From: Closterium sp. NIES-65
Lineage: Eukaryota; Streptophyta; Zygnematophyceae; Desmidiales; Closteriaceae
DNA: 64,000 nucleotides
Assembly: GCA_948144175.1 (NCBI GenBank)
Contig: CANXME010000212.1
Location: forward strand, 1,103,501 to 1,167,500
Direction: 5' to 3'
Shown here in pieces: positions 22,388 through 33,157 of the stretch. The translations under genes were made by a program, and so were the position numbers. The number at the start of each line of letters is the position of its first letter. The first letter of the stretch is position 1. The notes under the pieces were generated by a model. The model made no database searches. It was not told the origin of the DNA and worked only from the letters and a program-made list of their open reading frames with translations.

Positions 22388-22403
22388 TGGTATCCGAGCT
22401 GTA
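22388..22403 (+). promoter_or_regulatory. TRIM1 primer-binding site
   Basis: TGGTATCCGAGCTGTA lies next to the LTR, close to the initiator tRNA-Met complement TGGTATCAGAGC. Confidence 0.75.
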
Positions 22404-23329
22404 AGCTCCTGGACCTACGTCTAAATGGGCCCACCCTATCGTAGCAATGACGCCCCTGCTAGCGCACAAGTGCGAATACTGCAAAAGCTTCATGGTCGTT
22501 TCTGCCAGCTCACGGAATGGCAGCTCCTACGCTCGTCGCTCGCCCCGTCGCCCTGCCGCTGCAGTCGCCGCGGCGCCCCGCGTCCCGTCGCCGCGGCGCC
22601 TCGCGTCGGCGCCCCGCGTCCCGTCGCCTCGGCGCCCGCTTCCAGCGCGGACGCCTGCTCCCAACGTCGTCGCGAATGCCACCGCCAGGCGCAAGCGCCG
22701 ACGCCAGCGCAGACGCCAACGCCCGACGCGGACGCCGGTGCCAGGCGCCAGCGCGGACGGCAGAAGCCAGCGCCAGCGGCAGCCCACGCCCCCCTCCCTT
22801 CCGTGGGGACCGCCGTGAGGGGGGAGTGAGGTTGCGGGGGGAGGGTGAGGGGAAAGGGGGAGAGTGTGAGGGAGTGACGAGAGAGATTTTGCCGAGCCAG
22901 CAGCCGCCCCTCCTCCTCTCTCTCTCACTGCCGCGCGTGCTGCCGTGGGGGGGAGGGTGAGGCGGTGGCGGAATTTAGCCGGGCATCTGCTGCTGCCGCC
23001 AGCTGCTACTGTGGCACCTCCAACTGTCGCCCCTGTTGCCACCTGCCCTGTCTTCTGCTGCCTGCTGCTGGGGCCCGGCAGGTGCTGCCGTCGAGCCGCT
23101 GCTGTCCTGCTGCACGTTGCAGCCACGGAGCCTGCTCCTCAGGCGACCTGCCGCCCCTACACTTGCTCCTGCTGTTTCTATCTTGGCTGAGGGGTTGGTG
23201 CAGCTGAATCTGCCACCACTGCACTGGATGCAACTGCTCTTGCCTGCGATTGCTGTTTTCTCTGTCTGTGATGTACCCTTGCAGGTTGTGTCTTCCACTT
23301 GGCTATTCCTGCATGCAGTTATGGGGGGA

Positions 23330-23547
23330 TGTCATAATTATATTGTTATAACTGCATGTAGTTCTAGCTGTAGTGTAATTATCCTAATCATCCTGTTTGG
23401 TGGTGCACCTTCTTGTCATGCTTCTTGCCTATTTGTACCTTTGAGTCTATAGTGAAACTCCTCTTTTGGCACACTCTCTCGACATGTTCCTCTCTAAGTC
23501 TCCTCCTACCCCAAACCCTAGTCTTAGCTTAATCTACTATGTTGATA
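23330..23547 (+). repeat. TRIM1 3' LTR
   Basis: About 218 bp, similar to the 5' LTR but with an extra block of about a dozen bases near 23463 and a terminal GTTGATA in place of GTTGACA. Confidence 0.8.
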
Positions 23548-24288
23548 CTACGGAGTACCGCGCCGAATGGCTCCGAGCCTCTCACACTTGTTCACACGGA
23601 CTTGTGGCATGCGCCACAAGGGCGGCGCGTGCTACATTCTCACGTTCCTCGACAACGCAACACGAATGTGTTGGATACGGCTTCTCAAGCACAAGGGCGC
23701 CTCGTCAATCGTGCTCAAGCAATGAGTGGCGGATATGGAGGCAGAAAGCGGCCTCATGGCGGGGCACTTTCGATCGGATGGATGTGGCGAATACAACGCT
23801 CGGGAGCTGAGCGATTGGATGAAAGGGCGTGGGACCGCGCAGGAGTTCTTGATGTCATACTCGCCTCAACGAAATTGTTTCCTTGGCAACTTGGATTCAC
23901 AACCGTTGCGTGACCAAGGCATTGCCCAACAAGACGCCTCTTGAGGCTTGGAGGGGTACGAAGCCGGACGCCTTCGATCTTCACATCTTCGGGTGCACGT
24001 GCTATTATCATTTACCAGATGTTACTAGGACCAAGCCTGAGGCCAAGATGCTGGTGGCGATGTACTTGGGTTCAATCGCGAACCACAAGGGGTGCTTGTG
24101 TGGGACTTGGAGTAAGGGAAACTCGTAGTGTCGTGCGACGTCGTGTTCTATACCGTGAACTTGCCCTCGGTCATCATTTTCCCCCCACCCTTGGATGTCG
24201 TGGATGAGGTGGATGAATCTCCTACTGCTCATCCTTTTAGTTTGAGTGAGGTTGAGAATGTAATAGGTGCGTGGAGTGAGTAGTGATT
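23548..24288 (+). pseudogene. CopD integrase fragment
   Basis: Broken frames read LVHTDLWHAP (first catalytic Asp block), TFLDNATRMCWIRLLKHKG, then a second Asp block changed to HFRSDGCGEYN, then KTPLEAWRGTKPDAFDLHIFGC and YHLPDVTRTKPEAKMLVAMYLG. The segment with the catalytic Glu is deleted after SYSPQR. Ends where CopE is inserted. Confidence 0.8.
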
Positions 24289-24414
24289 TGTCAAATGTTA
24301 TATGGGTTACATTTATGTAGGCTACAGTGGGTTAGCCTTTAGGGGATACAATACATTAGGGTTGCATACTTGTATCCCCAACTTTTCTCATTCAATCACT
24401 TCTCATTCTTGACA
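24289..24414 (+). repeat. CopE 5' LTR
   Basis: 126 bp, TGTCAAATGTTATATGG to CATTCTTGACA; target site TGATT before it. Confidence 0.93.
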
Positions 24415-24432
24415 TGGTATTAAGAGCTTAGG
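24415..24432 (+). promoter_or_regulatory. CopE primer-binding site
   Basis: TGGTATTAAGAGCTTAGG, a mutated initiator tRNA-Met complement next to the LTR. Confidence 0.75.
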
Positions 24433-24585
24433 TTCTAGACCTAGGACTCACCTAAGGGCCCACCGTTAGAAGCGCCCTCGAGCGCCACATTGACCTAGCG
24501 CTTTCGAGTGCCTTCCTCCTAGTGCGCCCTCGTGCGCCTAGTCTCCTCCTGCTTCTCGTGCGCGGCTCGCTAGTGCCGCGCGCGG

Positions 24586-24589
<4 letters not shown>

Positions 24590-24628
<39 letters not shown>
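24590..24628. repeat. Poly(T) tract of 39 bases in the CopE leader
   Basis: An uninterrupted run of T between two GCGCGCG-rich blocks. It could be an expanded simple repeat or an antisense poly(A) remnant. Confidence 0.95.
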
Positions 24629-25067
24629 CCGCGCGCGTCGACCTCTAGCAGCCAACGCGCGGCCGTTTCTGCGTGCGCGCCGCCCATTAGCCGCCCACGC
24701 TGCCATGCGTCGCCCGCTAGCAGCCCGTCGACCGGCCCTCCTTGCCGCGCGTAGCCCACTAGCGACCGGCAGCCCCGCCCGTAGGCCGCGACGTCGCCCT
24801 CTAGGCCGCCCGCGCGCTAGTTAGGCCCACGCACGGCCACGTCCCGCCCGCTACAGCCGCCCGTGTGCATGCCCCCCCTCGCGCACCGCCACGTAGCCCA
24901 GCCCGAGCCGAACCGCGCCGCCCGAACCGAGCCGCGCCGCCCGAACCGAGCCGCGCCGCCCAAGCCGAGTCTCGCCGGCTCACTGTTCCTGCCGTGCTAC
25001 TGCTTCAGCTGCCACTATTACTGCTACTGCTACTACTGCTACTGTTCCTACTGCTGCTACTGCCACT

Positions 25068-26250
25068 ATGGCTACTCCGTCTGTTCTGACCTTTGATGCT
25101 GAGGGCCGCCCGATTAAGTCTGAGGTTTGGTTAGATGACCTCCACCTGTTCCTCCAGATCACTGCCAAGGACGATGTCTCCCTTTATGACCACACCTCAG
25201 GTGGCGCTCCCGCACCTGCCTCTACTGCTGACAGTACTACTCGCTCCCAGTGGCAGACACGTCCTAGCCCACGCTCGCCTAGCCGTTCGCAGCCACCTGC
25301 CGTTAGATGAGCGCGAGCACTTCGGCCAGCATAAGACCGCTAAGGAGCTGTACGACGCTGTAGTCGCGTGCTACTCCTCCCCTGCCACTGCTGCTATAGG
25401 CCGTCTCTCACTACCCTACCTTTTCCCCGACTTGTCCGCCTTTGCCACTGTAGCCGACCTCATCACCCACCTCCGTACCAGTGATCTCCGCTACCGTGCC
25501 GCGCTCCCGATGTACCTCACACTGTACCATCTGGTCACCCGCCGCCCTGACTCCCTTCGCACTGTCAGGGACCAGTTTCTCGCCCTCTCCCCCACTGACC
25601 TCACTGTCGACCTCCTCGAGAAGGAACTCCTAGTAGCTGAGAAGAGCATTGTAGCTATAGGTGCCTCTCGTGGCGAACCCCGCTCCCCCTTCTTTGAGGG
25701 GTGCTCCCCCTCCCCCTTCCTCCCCTCCATTGCATCTGCTGCTGCTGTCGACTACCTCGGAGCTGAGGGGGTCGGGGCTGCGTCTACTCCTAGTGGGAGG
25801 CGCAAGGGCGGCAGGGGCAAGGGGGGCAGGGGTGGAGGAGGTGGAGGCGGGGGCGGCGGCGGTGGAGGGGGTGGGGGGGGCGGGGGTGGTGGCGGAGGTG
25901 GAAGTGGCGCGGGTGGTGGGGGGGTCAGTGGCCGCACAGGGGGTGGTGGTGGCGGCGGTGGTGGGGGTGGTGGGGGCGGTGGTGGCAGTGGTGGCGGCTG
26001 TGGAGCTGGTGGAGGACGCGGTGGAGCGGTGCAGCGTGGCGGGTTTGGCGGCGGCCAGCGGCAGCAGCAACAGCGTCCTAGCGAGCCTCAGTCGCCCCAG
26101 CAGCTCCGTGAGTGGTAATCTCAGCGTGGGGGATCTGGGGGTGGAGGTACCTGCCCATTCGTCATCCGCACAGGTGACCGCACTGGCCAGACGTGTGGGA
26201 GGTTTCACACGGCGCAGCGCTGTTTCTTTCGCCTCGACGACGCCTGGCGC
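25068..26250 (+). pseudogene. CopE Gag, one frameshift and one stop
   Basis: Begins MATPSVLTFDAEGRP, aligning with CopB Gag (MATPNVLTFDAEGRA). The frame changes near 25255, after which the UBN2-type body continues (HFGQHKTAKELYDAVVACYS, LYHLVTRRPDSLRTVRDQF). About ten residues present in CopB after YRAALP are missing. A glycine tract of about 80 residues encoded by GGN codons covers about 25825-26010. The SPQQLREWY module ends in TAA at 26116-26118 (Tyr codon in relatives), then the Cys/His motif CPFVIRTGDRTGQTCG continues to about 26250. Confidence 0.85.
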
Positions 26251-26261
26251 GAGCAGTTTCC

Positions 26262-29200
26262 TTTTACCGTCTGTTCCCCTACCGCACTGCTCCGCTCCCT
26301 CCCCCGCCTCTCTTCCTCACCCCAGGTGCCCCTTCGGTAGACCCCCTCCCTCCCCAGGGTCCTGCTCCCTAAGGTGTTTCCCAGGTAGACGCAGTCGAGC
26401 ATGTCGAGGTAGCTGTTGACTCTGGTCCTAAGAGGGGTACTGAGCCTGGGGGTGCTGAGTCTGGGGGTGCTGAGACTGAGGGTGGTGAGACTGGGGGTGT
26501 TGAGACTGCAGGTGTTGATCGTGGAGGTGCTGAGACTGAGGGTGGTGAGCCTGGAGGTGCTGAGACTGAGGGTGCTGCGCCTGGGGGTGCTGAGCCTGGG
26601 GGTGCTGAGACTGGGGGTACTAAGCTTGCGGGTGCTGAGCCTGAGGGTACTGGGCCTGGTGGCGCTCCCTCTTCGCAGCAGCTGCATGAGTGGTACTCTC
26701 AGAGTTGCGGCCTCCGGCGTGGGGCTACTGGAGCTGCGGGTACTGTGTTGCGGCCGGAGCCTCCCTCCCCTCAGCGGCTACGTGAGTGGTACGCTCGGCG
26801 CTGCAGCCTCCGCAGTGGAGCTCCTCGTTCTGAGGTGCTGCCTGCTGGAGACAGTGCTGCTACTGGAGGTGCTGTTGGTACTGCTGGAGGTCCTGCTGCT
26901 ACTGGAGGTGCTGCTGGTGCTGCAGGAGGTCCTAAAGCTGTTGGAGGTGCTGCTAGTGCTGGTCCTACTGGAGGTGTTGCTGGTGCTACTGGAGGTACTG
27001 GAGCTGCTGGAGCTACTGGTGGTGCCCCTGGTCATGAGACTGGTGGTACTGTAGGAGTTGGTGCTACTGGAGGTGCTGCTGGGGGTTCTGGTGCTGTCGC
27101 TGCTGGTTCTGGGGGCATTTCTCGGCCACGGCCGTACTTCGTTCCGCTCCTTCAGCAGGTTCTTGTTCAGCCGCCTCCTCCTTGTCCTGCTCCCTCCTTA
27201 GAGTGTCCTCCACCTGTCCAGTCGCAGTCACAGTTACAGCTTGCCTCGCCACTTCCTGGTCCTTCTCCCTACACTGGTCCGACAGGCGGTCTTAAGGAGC
27301 GTCGTGCGTCTGATTCTCGTCCTGTGTCGCCTAAGTCTCGTTCTGCGTCACCTGTTCGTGCTACTCGCACTGGTCGTCGTGTTCCCGCCGTCAGCGTCCT
27401 CCTGGTGTCCCCGGCACTCATCGGATGTCGCTTTGTCTTTCCACTGCTCCACAGCGTGTCCCTCTGCCTTCTCCTCCTGCGTCCACCCTTCCTGCCCTGG
27501 CTGACCCAGAGTCTGAATCTCTACGTGCTGCTAGTCCTACTTTCACGCATCTCCTTGCCACAGTTGTCACCGACCCTTCCTTTGAGTCAGCTGCTGCGTC
27601 TGCCTTAGTTGCTGAGCTTGTCGACTTTGCTGCTCGCTCTCGTCTAGACTACGCTGCGAGTCTTGTTGCTGAGTCTGAGTCTGTCTGTCCTCCGTCCGTC
27701 GGGGGTGAGTGTGCTCTTGGCACGGACGTCCTTGAGGACAAGCAGGAGGAGTTTGAGTGCTTTGCCGCCGCTGTACCTCATCTCGTGTCCATGCTGGTTG
27801 CACCTGAGGGAGTCCCGGATGCTCCAGACATCCCGACCCCGCGCTCTTACCCCGAGGCGATCGCGGGTGAGTACTCCTCTCAGTGACAGACAACCATGGA
27901 TGCAGAGATGGCATTCTGGAAGTCCACTGGCACTTACGTCGACGAGGTTCCCCCTCCTGGGGCGAACATCGTCAGTGGCATGTGGATTTTCAGGGTGCAG
28001 CGGCCGCCTGGTTCTCCGCCTGTCTTCAAGGCTCCGTACATTGCTCAAGGCTTCAGTCAGCAAGAGGGAGTAGACTTCTTCCAGACCTTCTCCCCCACCC
28101 CGAAGATGACCACTCTTCGGGTGCTGCTGCACGTTGCCGCTCAGCGTGACTACGAGCTTCACTCTCTTGACTTCAGCACAGCTTTCTCGCAGGGTAGCCT
28201 GCACGAGGAGATCTGGCTGCGCCGCCCTCCTGGCTTCACTGGGTCGTTTCCTCCTAGTACCCAGTGGAGCCTCCGGCGGCCGGTCTACGGTCTCCTCCAG
28301 GTGCCGGGTGAGTGGCACGACTCACTGGAACTACACTTGCGGCTCTTGGGTTCGCGCCTTCTACTGCCGACCCGTCGCTGTTTCTGCGCACCGACACTTT
28401 GCTGCCGCCGTTCTACATCCTCGTGTACGTCAACGACTTGGTCTTTGCCACTGCTGACACTAAGGCTCTCGCCCACATGAAGTCGGAGCTACAAAGGAGA
28501 CACACGTGCACAGACCTGGGTGAGCTGACAAGCTATCTTGGCTTGCGGATCACCCGGGACAGAGCACGCCGCACCATCACACTGACTCAGTCACACATGG
28601 TGCAGCATGTCCTTCAGCGCTTCGGCTTCACCTGGTCCTCAGCACAGCCGACTCCTCTGGCTACAGGTCACTCACTCTCAGCTCCACCTTCGGACGAGTC
28701 CGTAGAGCCGAGTGGTCCTTACCCAGAGCTAGTTGGCTGCCTCATGTACCTGATGACTTGCACTCGACCTGACCTCACGTACCCTCTTGGCCTTCTAGCT
28801 CGCTACGTGGCTCCTGGTCGACACCGAAAGGTGCATATGGATGCTGCTAAGAGGGTACTGCGCTACGTGTGCAGTACTTCAGGCATGGGGCTCGTGCTTG
28901 GAGGGAGGTGCTCAGTTGTTCTCACTGGGCACTCAGACGCTTCTTGGGTTGACGACCAGGCTACTCAGCGGTCGTCACAGGGTTACACCTTCAGCCTTGG
29001 CTCTGGTTCAGTTTCTTGGCGTTCAACTCCCTCGACTTCAGTTCTCAGCTCCAGTTGTGAGGCTGAGATCTACGCCACAGCCATGGCTGCACAGGAGTTA
29101 CGTTGGCTCACCTACCTGCTGACTGACTTGGGAGAGCGGCCTAGTTCTCCTCCAGTGCTGTACGTCGACAACAATGCTGCCATTGCCTTGTGTGAGGAGC

Positions 29201-29403
29201 ACAGACTGGAGCACAGAACGAAGCACATAGCTCTCTGTTACTTACTGGCTCAAGAGCTGCAGCAGCGCGGTCAGCTTCGTCTGCGTTACGTGACCACTCG
29301 GGCCAACACCGCTGATATATTCACCAAGGCACTTCAGCCTGGTGATCATCAGCGCTTCTACACTGTGCTGGGGCTTGTGCCCACTTTTCCTCACTTGCTG
29401 TAG
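26262..29403 (+). pseudogene. CopE linker, RT and RNase H remnant
   Basis: Starts in the post-integrase segment (LFPYRT), showing that protease and integrase were deleted. A linker of GGAETEGG-type repeats with two LREWY-like modules (near 26680 and 26790) follows, then PRPYFVPLLQQVL, a frameshift near 27370, a TGA at 27884-27886, RT with WIFRVQRPPGSPPVF and DFSTAFSQGS, another frameshift near 28320, YVND in place of YVDD (Asn codon 28431-28433), and a nearly complete RNase H to TAG 29401-29403. The catalytic change and the lesions make it inactive. Confidence 0.88.
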
Positions 29404-29635
29404 GCTTTGTCTGTAATGTGATCTCTATATATATATGTACCTGCCTGTTTACTTTGCTAGGTTGAGATCACCTTGCTGTTTGTGCTGCATATATGCCTCT
29501 GCATGTGAACTGGCCCTGTGGCCCTTTGCTTGTTCTCAGAGTGTGTGGTGACGTTGTGATCCACCCTGAGCTTGCTTTGCCTCTCTTGACTGGTCTTGTG
29601 ACCCTTTGTTCTCCCCCACTTTGCCTATGGGGGTG

Positions 29636-29761
29636 TGTCAAATGCTATATGGGTTACATTTATGTAGGCTACAGTGGCTTAGCCTCTAGGGGGTACTATA
29701 CATTGAAGTTGCATACTTGTATCCCCAACTTTTCTCATTCAATCACTACTCATTCTTGACA
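29636..29761 (+). repeat. CopE 3' LTR
   Basis: 126 bp, TGTCAAATGCTATATGG to CATTCTTGACA, preceded by the tract CTATGGGGGTG and followed by TGATT. Confidence 0.93.
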
Positions 29762-29766
29762 TGATT

Positions 29767-30617
29767 AAGGAAATGTATAGGAAGAGGGTCCTTCCCCAAC
29801 TCCTCGCACTATCACTCCCACCCTCGCATCCATTCGCAGTCAGAGGACTCCTCATCCTAATCCCAAGTACGCTAATTCTTCTCTTGTGGTGGAGGACAAT
29901 GAGGTAGGGGGAGATGTTTTGTGCCTTGAGGCGCACATCGACACCCCATCTACCTACTAAGGTGCCATGAGCTTGTCGGAAGTGGTGGAATAGGAATGTA
30001 CGCTTCACGAGGAGTATGATTTACTCATGGCTAATGATGTCTACGAGCTTGTCCCCAAGCTTCTCGACACTTATTTCCTTGCCGTTGGGGTGCTTGGACT
30101 TATGGTGTCCAACCCCATGGTCGGGCATGTGCGAGCATCACGTCGTCCCCTTCGCTATATCAAGGGAACCACTTGGATGGGGTTGTACTATGAGAAGGGA
30201 CCTGTGGTGCTACAAGAATACATGGATGCGGATTGGTCGGGAGACCCATCCACAGACCAAAGCACCTCGGGCTACATCTTCACCGCCGTGGGTGGTGTAC
30301 TAAGTTGGAAAAGTAAGTGCCAAAACTTAATCGCACTAAGCTCCACAGAAGCGAAATACGTGGCGCTCACTCGTGATGGCACGGAAGCTGTTTGGTTGAG
30401 GCACCTTCTTGCGAAGCTAGAAGGCCTTACTCCCATCTACGTGGATAACCAAGCCGTCATTGGCCTAGCCAAGAATTTCGCCCTCCATGGAAAGACCAAG
30501 CACATTCAAATCCGCCACCACTCCATTCGCAAGCTCGTTGAAAACAACGAGGTAGAGCTTCGGTACATCAAGACCAACTTGCAACCTGCAGACTTTCTTA
30601 CCAAGTCCTTGCCTTGA
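29767..30617 (+). pseudogene. CopD RT/RNase H remnant
   Basis: After CopE the older element resumes. From 30027 a clean frame of about 196 codons gives the copia RNase H domain: LRYIKGTTWMGLYYEKG, YMDADWSGDPSTDQSTSGY, LSSTEAKYVALTRDGTEAVW, IYVDNQAVIGLAKN and the terminal NLQPADFLTKSLP. Its style (DADWAGD-type, TEAKYVA) is the common plant copia type, unlike the ADASWADD and EAEIYAG type of CopA, CopB, CopE and CopF, so CopD is a different lineage. Most of the RT is missing. Confidence 0.88.
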
Positions 30618-30686
30618 TATGGCCTTCATGCTTGTTGTACTAGGGTTGGCTTGCATGCCTAGGTGTGCATGGTATGCAAGGGGGAG

Positions 30687-30861
30687 TGGTGGAAGCGGGG
30701 AGAACTTGTCCCCCACATGAGGACATCCCTTGATTCGGAATAAGGGAAGGTTCCTTCTTGGAAAGAGGGATGACAGCGGATTGCTCGCGTCCCCTCAGCC
30801 AAAATTCCATCTGGTTGGGTCCGAATGTTTGTGAAGGCGGGGCTTGGCAGCCCTACGGGCA
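30687..30861 (+). repeat. Probable CopD 3' LTR, truncated
   Basis: Starts TGGTGGAAGCGGGGAG directly after purine tract AAGGGGGAG and ends at GGGCA, the CopC target site. No partner LTR was found, so this is inferred from position. Confidence 0.5.
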
Positions 30862-31653
30862 TGCGGAGATAACTAGTGCAACGGGAGCTAGACTACGGGC
30901 TAGGCACGGGGCAAGAGTGATCGAAGCGTTCGTTCGTTCCTTAGTCGTTTTCAAGTGCTAACACTGCTTGCTAGTTCACGGGGAAAATTGGCAAGAGTTC
31001 CACTAGGAAAACATCACAAGAATGATTGCATCAACATTGGCAACACAGACTACATCAGGCCTAGCAAGGTTGATAGTCGGCTGCCAGCGCAGCACGGTCG
31101 ACCGCGTGCCAGCACGACTTGGTCGACCGCGCTCCAGCAGAGCAGAGTCGTGGCTTGCCAACGTTGCCAGTCCGCGGTGTGCCAACACTGCAGTAAGTCG
31201 GCTGCACAGCGTTGCATCCGCGGGACACCGGTGCACCTGCTTCGCAGGTGCGTGCAGTTGGTTGGCGCCCAACTCCCCGTCACATGCCCAGCGCAGACAC
31301 TCCACCCGTGACGGCGCCCACCAGCCACGTTGACCTCGGGATACCACCCCCGAGGTTGTCCTCGCTGAAACCACTTCCTGGCGACCTTCGCACACGTCGC
31401 CCGGGTATCCTGGTCGACCGGGTATCCCGTGGCCCCCGGTCGTCCACCGCAGCCACCGCGGTCCCCGCGGTCCCATGGTCTCCCGCGGGCTCTCCCGCGG
31501 TCCTCCCGCGGTGTCGTGGCACCCGCGGTCCTCCCGCGGTTCCGCGGCCCTTCCGCGGTCCTCCTGCGGTTCCGCGGTACCCGCGGTTCTCCCGCGGTCC
31601 CGCGGTCGGCTCCGCCCAAGCGAGGACGGGGCCAAACACTAATCCCATTGACA
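30862..31653 (-). repeat. CopC 3' LTR (inverted relative to the 5' LTR)
   Basis: 792 bp; on the minus strand it begins TGTCAATGGGATTAGTG and ends TTATCTCCGCA. It shares the CCGCGG array and the flanking sequence of 12344-13187. The 52-bp length difference lies mostly in the repeat block. Confidence 0.87.
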
Positions 31654-32100
31654 CTCCCCTGTCGCGTTCACGCTTGGGCCCCCCAGCCCACACGGCAGTA
31701 CTTCTCGGAGAATAGCCCGTCGGCGTGCACACAACGCACAGCACGCCGGTCACCGCACCAGCCATGCAAAAGGGCATGGCACCTACTGCTGCACGTCGTT
31801 GTCACCGTCGCCCACATCGGCCAGGCGCACTTGGCCGATTGCAACGGAGCACCGGTTGAAGGCCGAGTAGTGCAGCGCCTTTGTCAGGAAGTCGGTCGGC
31901 TACTCAGCGATCGGGATGTACTGCAGCAAAAATTTGCCGCGCTTGACCATGTGCTGCAGCCAGGCATGTCGCCGCTCCATGTGCTTGAGGTTGCCCGTCA
32001 ACCCCATGCCCTCGGCGACCGTGATGGCCGACTTGTTGTCCACTCTGAGGACAGCCGGCTTCCCAGCGTCCAGCCGCTGGAACTCCGCGAGGAGGAAGCG
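31654..32100 (-). pseudogene. CopC RNase H C-terminal fragment
   Basis: The minus frame reads FQRLDAGKPAVLRVDNKSA, then SAITVAEGMGLTGNLKHMERR and HAWLQHMVKRGKFLLQYIPIA, with a stop soon after. These match the end of CopC2 pol (33158-33450). The sequence AAGCG at 32096-32100 next to CopC2 would be its target site. Confidence 0.8.
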
Positions 32101-33024
32101 TGCGGGGATAACTACTACAACGGAAGCTAAACTACGCGTGAGGCACGGGTGCTCGTGTGATCTCTGCGTTCTCTGTTCCTTAGTCGTTTCCTTGTGCACA
32201 CACTACTTGCTAGTTCACGGGGAAAGTTGGCAAGGGTTTCACTAGGAAAAGTTCAGAACAATGGTACAATGAAGTTGGCAATATAAGACTACATCAGAGC
32301 TAGCACTCAAGTCGGCCAACTGCCAGCGCAGCTTGGTCGACCGCGTTCCAGCACGACTAGGTCGACCGCGCTCCAGCAGTGCAAGGTCGACGGCGTGCCA
32401 GCGTTGCTCACGCAGAACAGCAGCGCACCCGCTTCGCAGGTGCGCACAGATGAGTGGCGTGCAGAGCCTTGTCACCTACACAGCGCACACACCACGTCAA
32501 CCTCGTGCTGACGACTGCTTCTGATCCGCCACGACAACCTCGGGATGCCACCACCGAGGTCGGGCTCGCCAACTTTGCCTGGGCGACCGTCGCACTCCTC
32601 CGCAGTACTTCGTCACCCACGTAACTTGGTCGACCGGGCAACCACGTCGACCAGCAGCTCCTGTACGTGCCCGTCGACCTCCCAAGTCGACGACCACCTC
32701 CACGTCAACCTCACCCGGTCGACCACGCCCCTGATCGACCAGCTCCAGGTCGATGTCACTCCTGGTCGACCAGCTCCTCGTCGACCAGCACTCCTGGTCG
32801 ACCTGCTCCTCGTCGACCAACGCAGTTGTCAGCTGGCCACCCACGCCAGCCACCCGAAGTCGGCGCCATCCCGAAGTCGGCGCCCGTGCAGTGACCCCCG
32901 TGCAGGTCGACCTCCTCGTCGACCAGCTCGTCCACTGCTGCAGGTCGGCTGCTCCCCTCACACCCGACCACGAAGTCGGCTCCGCCCAAGCGAGGACAGG
33001 ACCAACACACAACTCCCGTTGACA
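32101..33024 (-). repeat. CopC2 3' LTR
   Basis: 924 bp. On the minus strand it starts TGTCAACGGGAGTTGTGTG and ends TTATCCCCGCA. It shares both ends with the CopC LTR, but its middle (32630-32930) is rich in GTCGAC, as CTGGTCGACCAGC-type units, in place of CCGCGG. Confidence 0.88.
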
Positions 33025-33157
33025 CTCCCCTGCCGCGTTCACGCTTGGGCCCCCAGCCCACACGACACACAGCACGTCCTCGGAGAATAGCTCGTCGACG
33101 TGCACCCGACACACAGCACGTCGTCCACCGCTCCAGCCATGTTAGAGGGCATGGCAC

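Larger units (their letters stand above)
22183..23547 (+). mobile_element. TRIM1: short non-autonomous LTR retrotransposon
   Basis: Two similar terminal repeats (22183-22387 and 23330-23547) flank only about 940 bp with no retroelement domain. A primer-binding site follows the left repeat (22388 onward) and a purine tract TATGGGGGGA precedes the right one. The target site is CTACT on the left and CTACG on the right, an imperfect duplication. It sits in the CopD pol gene, exactly between the GAG-pre-integrase and integrase blocks. The internal region is GC-rich, with GCGCC/CGCCGC simple repeats, and encodes nothing recognisable. It must have used proteins of another element. Confidence 0.8.
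24289..29761 (+). mobile_element. CopE: Ty1/copia element, internally deleted and inactive
   Basis: 126-bp LTRs (24289-24414 and 29636-29761), a perfect target duplication TGATT (24284-24288 and 29762-29766), a primer-binding site and a polypurine tract. Gag with a poly-Gly linker is present. About 2.5 kb covering protease and integrase is deleted at about 26262, with Gag joined directly to the post-integrase linker. RT and RNase H are frameshifted, and the RT box is YVND. About nine LTR mismatches make it older than CopA and CopB. It is inserted in CopD. Confidence 0.93.
21900..30861 (+). mobile_element. CopD: old copia element carrying two later insertions
   Basis: A decayed copia, less GC-rich than its neighbours, readable in three blocks: GAG-pre-integrase (21900-22182), integrase (23548-24288) and RNase H to LTR start (29767-30861). 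The gaps are filled by TRIM1 (22183-23547) and CopE (24289-29761). Most of the RT and the integrase Glu segment are missing. No 5' LTR was found. A polypurine tract AAGGGGGAG (30678-30686) precedes a putative 3' LTR start at 30687, which ends where CopC is inserted at 30862. Confidence 0.75.
30862..32100 (-). mobile_element. CopC 3' end: LTR and RNase H tail, inverted
   Basis: Minus-strand LTR (30862-31653), purine tract (31654-31665) and the last part of pol, ending where the CopC2 LTR begins at 32101. GGGCA at 30857-30861 is the reverse complement of TGCCC at 12339-12343. Confidence 0.85.

Noticed and set aside
24583-24632. Poly(T) run as the poly(A) tail of an inserted reverse-transcribed gene or LINE
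   Set aside because: No coding sequence or target duplication lies next to it; a simple-repeat expansion is enough.
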